Positions 52,533 through 61,921 of a stretch of 64,000 nt of DNA are shown one piece after another (the first letter of the stretch is position 1; each line of letters opens with the position of its first letter). The stretch covers positions 114 to 64,113 of the forward strand of contig NZ_LMHW01000012.1 of NCBI RefSeq assembly GCF_001428525.1, written 5' to 3'. The DNA is from Flavobacterium sp. Root186. GTDB taxonomy: Bacteria > Bacteroidota > Bacteroidia > Flavobacteriales > Flavobacteriaceae. The notes beneath the pieces are model-generated. The model had not been told where the DNA came from, searched no databases, and worked only from the letters and a program-made list of their open reading frames with translations. The position numbers were made by a program, and so were the translations under genes.

Positions 52533-53222
52533 TTATTCTGCGCAGTAGCAAGGTTTTTGTCCAAAGGTATAGGTTAAAGTAATACCTGAAAAGACATACC
52601 AGTCATTATTATTTAAATTTCCGAATTTTAGAATGTTTGCATTGCTGGTATCAGGATTACTGCCGTCGATATTGTCGGTAAAAGTATATCGTGCTCCAAC
52701 TTCAGCACCTATAATAAAATGAGGAGTTACATTTGATTTAATTCCGAGTGTTATGGGTATTGCAAATGAATTAGAATTTATCTTTTGCGTTGTATTAATA
52801 CTGTTGATATCACGATATAAACCATCATAAATGAAAAAACTTAAACCTGAATATATATAAGGAGTGATTTTTGTATGATAATCATGAAGATTAAAATCGA
52901 AAAAGTTAAATTCTAAACCAGCAGAAAATTCTTTTACATCGTTTTCAAAACGATATCCTCTGTTGCTGCGACTTGTTTCATCTGAATCAGCATCATTTCC
53001 AAGAATCGTAGATTGTGTATAGGAGAAACGATAAGAGTGTCTTGGACTTTTGTTCCATTTGTACAAAATACCAAAAGCCGGTTTATTTGGGTTAATGTAA
53101 GTTGTACTTCCAACATCACCAACAAAGTTACTTCCGCCAATAAAAACACCGAGCTCATTGATTTGAGCATTAAGTGTAATAAAAGGGAAAAAACATAACA
53201 ATAAATTAAAAATTTTCTTCAT
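52533..53222 (-). CDS. porG: PorG-like outer-membrane protein of the type IX secretion system (DUF6089)
   Basis: 229 residues: signal peptide about 1-19 (FITLNAQ), core INELGVFIGGSNFVGDVGST, NKPAFGILYKWNKSPRHSYRF and a short barrel ending in YTFGQKPCYCAE. The family is DUF6089. As I recall, PorG of Porphyromonas gingivalis is the T9SS member and is encoded beside uppS and bamA there, as here. PorG anchors the PorK/PorN ring below the outer membrane. The assignment rests on neighbourhood and sequence character. It opens the operon. Confidence 0.83.
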   Translation of the reverse strand: MKKIFNLLLCFFPFITLNAQINELGVFIGGSNFVGDVGSTTYINPNKPAFGILYKWNKSPRHSYRFSYTQSTILGNDADSDETSRSNRGYRFENDVKEFSAGLEFNFFDFNLHDYHTKITPYIYSGLSFFIYDGLYRDINSINTTQKINSNSFAIPITLGIKSNVTPHFIIGAEVGARYTFTDNIDGSNPDTSNANILKFGNLNNNDWYVFSGITLTYTFGQKPCYCAE

Positions 53223-53240
53223 TTAATTCAAAATTGCGTG

Positions 53241-53270
53241 CAAATATAATAATTATCAATACGAATCAAA
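53241..53270 (-). promoter_or_regulatory. Promoter of the porG-uppS-bamA-ompH-ompH operon
   Basis: Minus strand TTTG (53267-53270), 18-base spacer and perfect TATATTTG (53241-53248), 19 bases before the porG start. This is a full match to the Bacteroidota promoter. Confidence 0.6.
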
Positions 53271-53395
53271 GTTCCTTTAGATAAATGTGCTTTTTTTTCA
53301 ATTTACATTATGATTTTGAGCAATTTAATGATGATTCGCTATATGCAGAACGAGAAAATGTGGTATTATCGTATAGTGATGAAGGAGAAAAGAGT

Positions 53396-54280
53396 TTAAT
53401 TTCTCTTGTCTTCTCCCCAAAGCAGTTTGTTTCTTAAGGTTTTTAAGAAAGTTTCGCCTGGAATTTCAACCATTTTTATTTTGTAATCTGTTTTTTTAAT
53501 CTTAAGAACCGATTCGTTCTTTACCGAAGAAATTCTCGAATCTAAAGAAACCAAATATTGGTCTTCTCTTCCTGTTACACGTAAAGTGATTTCTGTATCA
53601 TCTGGTATAACAAGTGGTCTGGCGGTTAAATTATGGGGAGCAATCGGCGTAATTACTAAACTTTTTACATCTGGAGTTAAAATAGGCCCGCCGCAGCTTA
53701 ATGAATATCCTGTAGATCCTGTTGGTGTAGAAATGATTAAACCATCTGCCCAGTAAGAGTTTAAATATTCATTGTTCAAATACGTTTCTACAGTTATCAT
53801 CGAGGTGGTATCTTTTCTGCTGACTGTAACCTCGTTCATGGCAAAATTAAGTTCTGCAAATGCATCATTTTTAGGTTCGCAGGATATGCCCAGCAAAGTT
53901 CTTTCGGATGTTGTGTAATTTTGATCGATCACAAATTGCAATAAACTGTCAATATTTTCTTTTTGAACTTTTGCAAGAAACCCTAATCTTCCTGCATTTA
54001 TGCCTAATAAAGGAATACCTGAATTACGAACAAAAGCTGCAGCTCTCAAAATAGTTCCATCTCCGCCAATACTAATCAGCATTTCAAAACTATTGTCTAA
54101 TGTTGTAATTGGAGAAAAGGTTTTATACTCCTTTTTTATAAGCTGCTTGTCATAAAGCATATTTAGGAAGTTTTCTTCGATTACCATTTCTACATTCTTG
54201 GAACTAAAAAACGAGAAAATGTCTTTTATAATAGGTTCGGTACTGTTTTGATAATATTGTCCGTAAATGGCTATTTTCAT
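53396..54280 (-). CDS. nadK: NAD kinase
   Basis: 294 residues. The GGDGT phosphate-binding motif (MLISIGGDGTILRAA, near residues 72-76), LLGINAGRLGFLAKV and the NE/D signature AFAELNFAMNEVTVSRKDTT, with STPTGSTGYSLSCGGPI in the NAD site. NadK phosphorylates NAD+ to NADP+ with ATP. It is a cytosolic enzyme. The minus-strand neighbour upstream is a CBS gene, 98 bases away. Confidence 0.95.
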   Translation of the reverse strand: MKIAIYGQYYQNSTEPIIKDIFSFFSSKNVEMVIEENFLNMLYDKQLIKKEYKTFSPITTLDNSFEMLISIGGDGTILRAAAFVRNSGIPLLGINAGRLGFLAKVQKENIDSLLQFVIDQNYTTSERTLLGISCEPKNDAFAELNFAMNEVTVSRKDTTSMITVETYLNNEYLNSYWADGLIISTPTGSTGYSLSCGGPILTPDVKSLVITPIAPHNLTARPLVIPDDTEITLRVTGREDQYLVSLDSRISSVKNESVLKIKKTDYKIKMVEIPGETFLKTLRNKLLWGEDKRN

Positions 54281-54288
54281 TCTTTTTA

Positions 54289-54348
54289 AATTAGATAATT
54301 TGTCAACGTGTCAATTAGATAACTGGAAAATGCGAAAATTATCTAATT
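54289..54348. repeat. AT-rich inverted repeat between nadK and the CBS gene
   Basis: AATTAGATAATT (54289-54300) and AATTATCTAATT (54337-54348) are perfect 12-bp inverted arms. It lies in a spacer with a direct-repeat-like TGTCAA phrase. Possible weak terminator or decayed repeat. Confidence 0.4.
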
Positions 54349-54378
54349 AACTAATTCTCTCATTGGCACATTAATAAT

Positions 54379-55038
54379 TTATATGTTGAGATATTTGTCT
54401 AAATAATCAGAGCGTTCTTTCAAACTATTAATATAGGTGTCTTCCTGATGTTCTGAAATAATTTCATAACCATATCTTCTATACGTCTGAATAATCTCAT
54501 TCATTGCTCCCAAACCTATTTTTATAGTAATCTGAACATTTTCTATATCAGCTTCAGAAACAAAACAGCCTAATATTTTACCATTATTGCTTTCTACAAT
54601 TTGAGTTACTTCACTCATCGAATAATCCAGCAGCCCTTTTTGAACAATAATAATTCCTCCTTGTTCCTTTAAAAATGGCGTTTCCTGAAAAAACTTCATA
54701 ATATCTTCCATTTCATAATAGCCTATGTAGCTATTATTCTCATCAAGAATTGGAATAATATTAGTGTGATTTTTTGCAAAAACTTCCAGAACATCCAGCC
54801 AGATCATTGATTTTCTGGCAAAAAAACGTTCTAAAGTGTATTTGTAGTCAATAGCTTTTTTATCGGTATCAAACGTTTCAACATCATCAGAAGAAATACT
54901 TCCAATGAAAATCCCATCTTCTAAAATCGGGAAATGAGAAAAATTTACATCGATAAAAAAGTCCTGAATCGAGGCTATCGTTTCCTGACTATCAATCGCT
55001 CTGAAATCATTTGTGATATAGTTTGTAATTTCTGTCAT
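54379..55038 (-). CDS. CBS-domain protein, AcuB-like
   Basis: 219 residues: a CBS pair (about 1-130; INYITNDFRAIDSQETIASI at the start and IIPILDENNSYIGYYEM in the second domain), followed by a C-terminal ACT-like part (about 135-219; GGIIIVQKGLLDYSMSEVTQ, SNNGKILGCFVSE). The layout resembles AcuB of Bacillus, a regulator tied to acetoin and acetyl-CoA metabolism. No partner gene is near, so the target is unknown. It is divergent from pdxJ. Confidence 0.85.
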   Translation of the reverse strand: MTEITNYITNDFRAIDSQETIASIQDFFIDVNFSHFPILEDGIFIGSISSDDVETFDTDKKAIDYKYTLERFFARKSMIWLDVLEVFAKNHTNIIPILDENNSYIGYYEMEDIMKFFQETPFLKEQGGIIIVQKGLLDYSMSEVTQIVESNNGKILGCFVSEADIENVQITIKIGLGAMNEIIQTYRRYGYEIISEHQEDTYINSLKERSDYLDKYLNI

Positions 55039-55104
55039 AAATCAATCGAAGATATTTGATGCAAAATAATCAAAAAATACCAAAAACTGCTGCGTTTTAC
55101 TTTG

Positions 55105-55112
55105 TATTTTTG
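55105..55112 (+). promoter_or_regulatory. -7 promoter element of pdxJ
   Basis: TATTTTTG matches TAnnTTTG, 42 bases before the pdxJ start. Confidence 0.5.
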
Positions 55113-55154
55113 TCGTAACAAATATAGTGTTACTTGAATTAATTATCTATTTAT

Positions 55155-55868
55155 ATGACAAAGTTAAGTGTAAATATCAATAAAATTGCAACGCTTCGAA
55201 ATGCGCGAGGCGGAAATGTACCTGATTTATTAAAAGTTGCTGTCGATATTCAGCGTTTTGGAGGGCAGGGAATTACCATTCATCCACGTCCGGATGAGCG
55301 CCATATTCGCTATCAGGATGCACGCGATTTAAAAGCAATTGTTACTACCGAATATAATATTGAAGGAAATCCACAGCATAATTTTATTGATTTGGTTTTA
55401 GAATGCAAGCCAGATCAGGTTACATTGGTTCCGGATGCAATTGGTGCTATCACATCTTCTGCTGGTTGGGACACGATCAAAAATCAAGATTATTTAACTG
55501 AGGTCATTCAGGAATTTCAAAGAAACGGAATCAGAACATCGATTTTTGTTGATCCGGTTTTAGAAATTATCGAAGGAGCTAAAAAAACAGGAACTGACAG
55601 AATCGAATTGTACACGGAAGCTTTTGCACATCAATATGATTTAGGAAATAAAAACGGGATTGATCCTTATGTAAAAGCTGCAGAATTAGCAAATGAATTA
55701 GGTTTGGGAATTAACGCCGGCCATGATTTAAGTTTAGATAATATTCAGTTTTTCAAACAAAATATTCCGGGATTGCTGGAAGTTTCAATTGGACACGCAC
55801 TAATTTCAGAGGCACTTTATCTTGGTCTGGATAATGTTGTCAATATGTACTTGAATAAATTGAAATAA
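55155..55868 (+). CDS. pdxJ: Pyridoxine 5'-phosphate synthase
   Basis: 237 residues, full length. The start [20 protein letters not shown] carries the conserved substrate residues. Others are [34 protein letters not shown] and [15 protein letters not shown]. PdxJ joins 1-deoxyxylulose 5-phosphate and 3-amino-2-oxopropyl phosphate to make pyridoxine phosphate in DXP-dependent vitamin B6 synthesis. A 15-bp perfect hairpin follows as terminator. Confidence 0.96.
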   Translation: MTKLSVNINKIATLRNARGGNVPDLLKVAVDIQRFGGQGITIHPRPDERHIRYQDARDLKAIVTTEYNIEGNPQHNFIDLVLECKPDQVTLVPDAIGAITSSAGWDTIKNQDYLTEVIQEFQRNGIRTSIFVDPVLEIIEGAKKTGTDRIELYTEAFAHQYDLGNKNGIDPYVKAAELANELGLGINAGHDLSLDNIQFFKQNIPGLLEVSIGHALISEALYLGLDNVVNMYLNKLK

Positions 55869-55877
55869 GATTAAAAT

Positions 55878-55918
55878 TAAACAATTATAACCTGATATAA
55901 TTGGGTTATAATTGTTTA
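55878..55918 (+). terminator. Hairpin after pdxJ
   Basis: A perfect 15-bp AT-rich stem (TAAACAATTATAACC / GGTTATAATTGTTTA) with an 11-base loop, beginning 9 bases after pdxJ. It lacks a clear T-run. Confidence 0.6.
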
Positions 55919-55945
55919 CTTTCGCGCTTTTCTTATTAAAATTAC

Positions 55946-58219
55946 GTGTCGAAATCTATTATTCTTTTTTTATTATTTTCCTTTTCCAACCTTTTTGCAC
56001 AGTCAAATGTCCAAATAAAAGGAAATGTAAAATCTTTTGAAAACCAAAATCTTGTTGGTGCCAATATTTCTTTAGAGATTAATCAGAAACAGCTGTATAC
56101 GATTACAGATACTTTAGGTAATTTTTCAGAAAGCATTCCCTCAGGTAATCTGATTATACAAATCAACCATCTAGATTTTACGCCAAAAACTATTTATTGT
56201 AATGTTTTTAAGGACACTGTATTTTCTATTGTTTTAGAAAAAGATATTTCGCTTTTAAAAGAAGTAATTATTTCGAATGATAAGAAAAACGGAATCAAAA
56301 CTTTATCCGGCGGTAAGCTTTCTTTTAATTTAAAAGAATTAAACGCTGTTCCAACACTTTTAGGAACTACAGATGTTATAAAGCTTTTGCAATTAACACC
56401 CGGAGTGCAAAATTCCGGAGACGCAAACGGCTATTTGTACGTACGCGGTGGCGATCCGGGGCATAATGCCATCTTATATAATGAAACTCCAATTTATGGA
56501 ATGTCACATCTGCTGGGTATTTTTCCTTTTTACAATGCAGACCATATTAAAGATGTAGAATTTGATAAATCAAGTTCAAACGCAAAATATGGGGGACGAT
56601 TAAGTTCTACGACACTTTTAAACACCAATAAAAAAGTACCGTCAGAATTTTCGATTCAGGGAAATATCGGAATTTTGGCTTCGCAATTAACATTGGCAGT
56701 TCCTCTTAATGATAAAACAGGGTTCTATATTTCCGGAAGAAAAACTTATATTGATGAAGTTGTAGGGCCAATATTAAAATCAGGTTCAGAAACCAATGAT
56801 GTTCAGGATATGAAATATGGTTTTTCTGATGCAAATTTTACTTTTTTATCCCAAATTTCTAAAAAAAATCTATTTTCATTAGACGCTTTTTTTAGCGGAG
56901 ATAAATTGAAAATAAAAGATGAGAATTTGGCACTGCGAACCGATTTAAAATGGAGCAACTTTACCGTTTCACCATCTTTAACCACAACATTTTCTCCAAA
57001 AGTAAGCATGTCTAATTCCGTTTATTTTAGTCATTATTCTAATGATTTAAGTATGGAACAGGCAACAATTCAATTTGGAGTTTCTTCTTATGTGAAAGAT
57101 TTTGGGTTTACAAATGCCGTACGATTTTCAATTCATAATATTCCATTTGAGTCAGGATTGCAATATGTTTATCACAATTTACAGCCTCAAAAAGTTAATG
57201 TAGAAAACCTGACAACGCTTGATAATTATTCTCAAAGAATAATTAATGCCAATGAAGCAGCGATTTTTGTAAACGCTAAACCTAAGTTATTTGAAAACGT
57301 AACGGCCGATTTAGGACTTCGAATTAATTACTATACTTCGGGATCAGATTCTTATTTACATTTTCAGCCTCGCGCTGTCGTGAATTATTATCCGAATGAA
57401 AAATATTCATTTTACGCTTCATACAACAGACAATATCAATATCTGAGTTTAATTACAACTTCAAGCGTTGGTATTCCAACTGATTTTTGGATTGCGAGTT
57501 CTGATGGAATAAAACCGCAATCGTCTAATGAATTTTCTATTGGCTCCAATCAAAATATTACCAGAAATTTTTCATCTTCTTTTGGAGGATTTTATCGTTC
57601 GATGAAAAATCTACTGGAATATCCGTATGGAATAACGCAATTTAATGAAATTACAACACTGAAAAATGATTTGTATGTGGGTGAAGGAAAAGCGTACGGA
57701 TTTGAAATGATGCTCAAAAAAAGTAACGGAAAATTTACTGGCTGGCTGAGCTACACCTTAAGCTGGTCTGATCGAAATTTTGATGAATTAAATAATGGGA
57801 AAACTTATTTTGCAAAATACGACAGACGCCATAATCTTTCGGTAGTTGGAATGTATGATTTAAACTCAAAATGGAATTTTGGAGTTACTCAAATTTTTGG
57901 TTCCGGAAATCGGTTTACAATGCCAACTTCCTGGTATTTTATAAACAACAATCCTGTTAAAGAATATTCAGGATATAATAATGCGCAAATGCCAGATTAT
58001 ATTAGAACTGATCTTTCTGTCAATTATTATTTTATAAAAACTTTGAAGAAAGAAAGTGCTTTAAATTTTTCTATTTACAATGCATTCAATATCTCAAATC
58101 CAGTTTATGTTGTTTTAGATGTGGAAGTAAATGAAGATAAAAGCAAAGTTGTGGTAAAACAGGAAAAAAAAGTATTATACCGAATTCTTCCTTCTGTTAG
58201 TTGGAGATTTAAATTTTAA
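55946..58219 (+). CDS. TonB-dependent outer-membrane receptor with N-terminal carboxypeptidase-regulatory-like domain
   Basis: 757 residues from GTG 55946. Signal peptide about 1-18 (SNLFAQS), then a CarboxypepD_reg-like domain (about 22-100; NVQIKGNVKSFENQNLVGAN), a plug with LQLTPGVQNSGDANGYLYVR and KDVEFDKSSSNAKYGGRLSS (about 130-215), and a barrel to the end with a final LPSVSWRFKF. The receptor is expected to import or bind a ligand with TonB energy. It is not SusC-like in size; substrate unknown. It is followed 2 bases later by a DUF4249 lipoprotein. Confidence 0.88.
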   Translation: MSKSIILFLLFSFSNLFAQSNVQIKGNVKSFENQNLVGANISLEINQKQLYTITDTLGNFSESIPSGNLIIQINHLDFTPKTIYCNVFKDTVFSIVLEKDISLLKEVIISNDKKNGIKTLSGGKLSFNLKELNAVPTLLGTTDVIKLLQLTPGVQNSGDANGYLYVRGGDPGHNAILYNETPIYGMSHLLGIFPFYNADHIKDVEFDKSSSNAKYGGRLSSTTLLNTNKKVPSEFSIQGNIGILASQLTLAVPLNDKTGFYISGRKTYIDEVVGPILKSGSETNDVQDMKYGFSDANFTFLSQISKKNLFSLDAFFSGDKLKIKDENLALRTDLKWSNFTVSPSLTTTFSPKVSMSNSVYFSHYSNDLSMEQATIQFGVSSYVKDFGFTNAVRFSIHNIPFESGLQYVYHNLQPQKVNVENLTTLDNYSQRIINANEAAIFVNAKPKLFENVTADLGLRINYYTSGSDSYLHFQPRAVVNYYPNEKYSFYASYNRQYQYLSLITTSSVGIPTDFWIASSDGIKPQSSNEFSIGSNQNITRNFSSSFGGFYRSMKNLLEYPYGITQFNEITTLKNDLYVGEGKAYGFEMMLKKSNGKFTGWLSYTLSWSDRNFDELNNGKTYFAKYDRRHNLSVVGMYDLNSKWNFGVTQIFGSGNRFTMPTSWYFINNNPVKEYSGYNNAQMPDYIRTDLSVNYYFIKTLKKESALNFSIYNAFNISNPVYVVLDVEVNEDKSKVVVKQEKKVLYRILPSVSWRFKF

Positions 58220-58221
58220 AG

Positions 58222-59076
58222 ATGAAAAAATATATAGTATTTCTCTTTGCTTTAATAATAACAAGTTGCTCAAAAGAGGACTTTAGTGAACAAAAAAGCC
58301 TGGAATCAAAAATAGTGGTTGAAGGCTGGATAGAAGAAGGTGATTTTGCTAATGTTTTATTGTCGAGCAGCATTCCGGTTACAGATGTTATTGATTCTAC
58401 AAATGTTTTAAATCATGTGATTCGATCGGCAAAAATTACAATTTCTGACGGTGTGAACTCAGAAGTTTTAAGAGTGAAAAATGATAAAAACAGAATTCCG
58501 CCTTTTGTGTATTTTGGTTCTACTTTAAAAGGAGAAGCAGGAAAAGAATATTCTATTAAAATTGAATACCTAAATCGTGTTGTTGAAGCGGTAACATCAA
58601 TTCCGAAATCAGTGCAGTTAAAAAGTGCAGCATATATAAAGAAAAACCCGATAGATACAACTGGTTATATTTTTGTGAAATTTGATGATCCGTCAGCCGA
58701 AAAAAACTATTATCAAATCGCTACAAAAATTGACGGCGAAGAACCTATTTTTGTGCCTTCATTTTATGGGAATTTAGACGATAAAAACTTCGAAAGTTCT
58801 TCGATTTCTGTCCAAATAAACAGAGGAGTTTTGTTGTTTCCTAAAACAAAATTTACACCTTATTTTGCAGATGGAGATTTGATTTATGTAAAATTAAGAA
58901 CTCAAACCAAAGAAGCATTAGATTTTTGGAACAGCTGGCAAAACGAAATCGTAAACAGCAAAAATCCTATTTATCCATCAAACACAAGTTTAAAATCGAA
59001 TATAAAAGGCGGAATAGGTATTTGGGCAGGATATGGGCAAAGTACTATAATTGTGAAAACACCTCCAAAAAAATAA
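58222..59076 (+). CDS. DUF4249 family lipoprotein, partner of the TonB-dependent receptor
   Basis: 284 residues with a lipobox (ALIITSCSKEDF) and the DUF4249 pattern: KIVVEGWIEEGDFANVLLSS near the start, TSIPKSVQLKSAAYIKKN in the middle and a C-terminal GIGIWAGYGQSTIIV. The gene starts 2 bases after the receptor stop, so the two are co-translated. A lipoprotein beside the receptor recalls SusD with SusC, but the two families are different, and the ligand is not known. A bidirectional hairpin lies just beyond. Confidence 0.88.
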   Translation: MKKYIVFLFALIITSCSKEDFSEQKSLESKIVVEGWIEEGDFANVLLSSSIPVTDVIDSTNVLNHVIRSAKITISDGVNSEVLRVKNDKNRIPPFVYFGSTLKGEAGKEYSIKIEYLNRVVEAVTSIPKSVQLKSAAYIKKNPIDTTGYIFVKFDDPSAEKNYYQIATKIDGEEPIFVPSFYGNLDDKNFESSSISVQINRGVLLFPKTKFTPYFADGDLIYVKLRTQTKEALDFWNSWQNEIVNSKNPIYPSNTSLKSNIKGGIGIWAGYGQSTIIVKTPPKK

Positions 59077-59106
59077 AGCCGATTTGAAATATTCCAAATC
59101 GGCTTT
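59075..59106. terminator. Bidirectional hairpin terminator between convergent genes
   Basis: A perfect 12-bp stem (AAAGCCGATTTG / CAAATCGGCTTT) with an 8-base loop. It begins at the DUF4249 stop and has a T-run on the minus strand for the gene at 59126. Confidence 0.85.
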
Positions 59107-59125
59107 AAACTATATTTTTTTAAAA

Positions 59126-60484
59126 CTATTTTTCTTCTTTCTCGAAAGCTTTAATGAAATCTTCAAATTTACTTTGGAATGTATCAAATCCTTCAGAGAA
59201 GTACGTACTCATAGAAACTTCAGTATTGTCATCGAATTTTAAATAAACTACTTCATCTAGGTATGGTTGAGAAAATGATTCTCCATTGCCCTCATTCCAG
59301 TTTGCCCAATATGCATTTTCAGCATCCCAAACTGGTAATTCAAAAACATAAGGGTCACCACTTTCTTCTGAGTGCTGAACAAGTTCGGCGATTTTAGTTC
59401 CGTCTTTTTTAGATACTAAAAACAACTTCATGTTTTTGTTGAAATTAGCTGCAGTTCCCTGAGATATTTTTAGTTCATAGGTATTTAATGCAGTATAATA
59501 TGCTTTGAAGTTACTATTAGCATTGTTATATGAAGGTTGAGTAGGACGAATATTATTTTTGTGCAGGGTTTCTGCATCTGTAGCAGCTGCAGCTAAATCC
59601 ATATCAGCAACAATGATAAAGTTATCCATTAATTGGAATAAACCATTTGCTTTACCTCTATATTGAGTAAGTTCTTCATTAGCAAGTAATTTGTCAATCT
59701 CAGCATTACTTCCGGCATTAAAGTCAATTAGAGTTTTTCCGTTGTAGTTAAGAGAGGCTTTTGAAGTATTTTGCGCTGCTTTTACACTACTCATTTCCCA
59801 TGTATAACCATCGTTTAAAGTCATTTTGTATGCAAAATCAGTAGGGATTTCTTTTCCGTTAGCATATTTTGCAGTTTGTGTAAATACAGCCGATTGCGCA
59901 TTATCAATTGTTAAAACAGCATCTGCAGAAGTTGGAAGAAAGAAATAGTCAGTTATTTCATTCCCGTCATAATAATTAGTGTTGAATTTTACTTTTATGT
60001 CAGATGAAACACTTTTAGAAGAAAAAACAGCATTGTTTGCAGTTTGAGATTCTTTGGCAGGAAAAACAAACTTTAACTCTGTAGTTGAAGCTGTTTTTAC
60101 CCATTTTTTATTTGTATTATTCCATGTATAAACGGCATAAACACCAGAAACGTTTAAAATATCTTCAATGTCATTATCATCTTTTCCTTCAAAAAGATCG
60201 ATTTTATCAACCCCTAACAATCTTGATAAATTGGCTAATGCTTCAATAGCCCCAGAACTTTTTGTTTTGTCCAGCTCAACAAGCATTTGGTTTGCTTCAG
60301 CTTCTAATTTTAATTTTTGCTCTTCAGGAGGTAATTTAGAATAAGGCTGTTTAATAATTTCAGCAATTTGCTCTTCTAATGATAATTCTGTTTCTGGTTT
60401 AGTTTCATCATTGCTTTCGTCGCTTGAACAGGAAACCATAAGCTGCGAAGCAACTAATGACAATAAAAGGAATTTTTTAATCAT
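59126..60484 (-). CDS. Lipoprotein of unknown function
   Basis: About 452 residues from ATG at 60484 (MIKKFLLLSL). The frame extends upstream but the preceding residues are not signal-like and include AT-rich spacer. A lipobox (QLMVSCSSDES) is followed by an acidic linker (ESNDETKPETELSLEEQIAE), a helical stretch (about 50-90), then mostly strands (TELKFVFPAKESQTANN, DYFFLPTSADAVLTI). No family recognised. Position and lipobox suggest an outer-membrane lipoprotein. It is a single gene. Confidence 0.75.
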   Translation of the reverse strand: MIKKFLLLSLVASQLMVSCSSDESNDETKPETELSLEEQIAEIIKQPYSKLPPEEQKLKLEAEANQMLVELDKTKSSGAIEALANLSRLLGVDKIDLFEGKDDNDIEDILNVSGVYAVYTWNNTNKKWVKTASTTELKFVFPAKESQTANNAVFSSKSVSSDIKVKFNTNYYDGNEITDYFFLPTSADAVLTIDNAQSAVFTQTAKYANGKEIPTDFAYKMTLNDGYTWEMSSVKAAQNTSKASLNYNGKTLIDFNAGSNAEIDKLLANEELTQYRGKANGLFQLMDNFIIVADMDLAAAATDAETLHKNNIRPTQPSYNNANSNFKAYYTALNTYELKISQGTAANFNKNMKLFLVSKKDGTKIAELVQHSEESGDPYVFELPVWDAENAYWANWNEGNGESFSQPYLDEVVYLKFDDNTEVSMSTYFSEGFDTFQSKFEDFIKAFEKEEK

Positions 60485-60670
60485 AAATGTGTTATTAATT
60501 AATGGATTTAAATCAATGATTTTTGGTTTTGATTTTGTGACGCAAGATACTTTATTTGATTCTATTAATTTTACGGGATCACGTAAAAATGTAAACTTTT
60601 TTCTATTAATATTAATTATAAAAAATATCTTGAAGAACACATTCTGTTACAGATTAATAGATAAGTTTTT

Positions 60671-60678
60671 TACATTTG
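60671..60678 (+). promoter_or_regulatory. -7 promoter element of the alpha/beta hydrolase gene
   Basis: TACATTTG matches TAnnTTTG, 26 bases before the ATG at 60705. Confidence 0.5.
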
Positions 60679-60704
60679 TAACACAATTTTAAAAGGAAAA
60701 TTTA

Positions 60705-61469
60705 ATGCTTTACTCAAAAATAGAAGGCGAAGGAAAACCATTTATCATCATGCATGGATTTCTTGGAATGTCTGATAATTGGAAAACTCTGGCAGGACAA
60801 TATGTCGAAGCCGGATTTCAGGTTCATATTTTAGATTTAAGAAATCACGGACGCAGCTTTCATTCTGCCGAATGGAGTTATGAAGCCATGGTTCAGGATG
60901 TTTTTGAATATTGTCAGGCAAATCAATTAACAAGAATTGACATTTTGGGACATTCAATGGGCGGAAAAGTTGCCATGCTTTTTGCGACAACTCATCCAGA
61001 AATAGTTGATAAACTAATTGTGGCCGATATTGGCCCGAAATTTTACAAACAGCATCATCAGGATATTTTGGCAGGTTTAAATGCAGTTGATTTTTCTGTA
61101 AAACCAAGCCGAAATGATGTTGAAGCAATTGTTGCACAATATGTTTCTGATTTTGGAACGCGCCAGTTTTTATTGAAAAATTTATATTGGAAAGAACCGG
61201 GACAGCTCGCTTTTCGTTTTAATTTGGAGGTTTTTAATAATAATCTCGATGCTATAGGGAAACCTTTGGCAGAAAATTTAATTTTTAATAAACCTGCTTT
61301 ATTTATTAGAGGAGGAGAATCAGGATATATTTTAGATACAGATTTAGATGAAATAAGAAAACAATTTCCAAATTTTAAACTAGAAACTATTCCAGGAGCA
61401 GGGCATTGGCTTCATGCAGAAAACCCTAAATTGTTTTTTGAGCTGACAACAGGGTTTTTAAAAGAGTAA
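60705..61469 (+). CDS. Alpha/beta hydrolase, YbfF-like esterase
   Basis: 254 residues. Oxyanion segment IMHGFLGMSDNWKTLAGQ, DLRNHGRS, the nucleophile elbow GHSMGGKVAML and the final catalytic histidine in GAGHWLHAENP. The layout matches small bacterial esterases of the YbfF type. Substrate unknown: a cytosolic acyl-ester or thioester hydrolase is expected. It is a single gene with its own promoter, and is followed by the holin-like gene after 56 bases. Confidence 0.9.
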   Translation: MLYSKIEGEGKPFIIMHGFLGMSDNWKTLAGQYVEAGFQVHILDLRNHGRSFHSAEWSYEAMVQDVFEYCQANQLTRIDILGHSMGGKVAMLFATTHPEIVDKLIVADIGPKFYKQHHQDILAGLNAVDFSVKPSRNDVEAIVAQYVSDFGTRQFLLKNLYWKEPGQLAFRFNLEVFNNNLDAIGKPLAENLIFNKPALFIRGGESGYILDTDLDEIRKQFPNFKLETIPGAGHWLHAENPKLFFELTTGFLKE

Positions 61470-61525
61470 TTACTTTTTGATAAAAATTTTATTACTTTTA
61501 TTAAAACTTTAAATTTTAAAAAACT

Positions 61526-61870
61526 ATGAAACTTATACTCAGACTACTTGTTACCGCTGCTCTGGTGTTATTAATTGCTAATTTTTTACCTGGCGTTGTT
61601 GTTACCAGTTTTGGGACAGCAGTAATTGTGGCAGTGGTTTTAGGATTGCTAAATGTTTTTATAAAACCAATTTTGGTAATATTGACCTTTCCTGTTACAG
61701 TAATTACGCTGGGGTTATTTTTACTGGTCATTAATGCCATAATTATTATATTCTGCACGTATATAGTAGGAGGTTTTGCAGTCGATTCGTTCTGGACGGC
61801 ATTATTCTTCAGTATTATTTTGTCAATCCTGCAGTCTATTACTTATAAAATATTAGGTGACGATAAATAA
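61526..61870 (+). CDS. Phage-holin-like family membrane protein (PF04020 type)
   Basis: 114 residues with four hydrophobic segments and the family pattern ILRLLVTAALVLLIANFLPG, FIKPILVILTFPVTVITLG and INAIIIIFCTYIVGGFAV. Despite the holin name, most members are chromosomal and not linked to phages; no phage genes are near. Function unknown, integral inner-membrane protein. It is followed by a palindrome and the trigger-factor promoter. Confidence 0.88.
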   Translation: MKLILRLLVTAALVLLIANFLPGVVVTSFGTAVIVAVVLGLLNVFIKPILVILTFPVTVITLGLFLLVINAIIIIFCTYIVGGFAVDSFWTALFFSIILSILQSITYKILGDDK

Positions 61871-61921
61871 AACAAAATAAAAATACGTTTAAAACGTGTT
61901 AAAATACAATAGATTAAAAAC

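Noticed and set aside
53309..53440. A possible coding remnant beside the nadK stop: a plus-strand frame reading NLHYDFEQFNDDSLYAEREN and onwards to a stop within nadK antisense
   Set aside because: No start codon in the right place, only about 45 codons, and its end runs antisense through nadK. It may be a decayed gene piece but cannot be supported.
61526..61870. The holin-like gene as a sign of prophage
   Set aside because: No phage structural, lysis or integrase genes nearby, and this family is common as a chromosomal gene.
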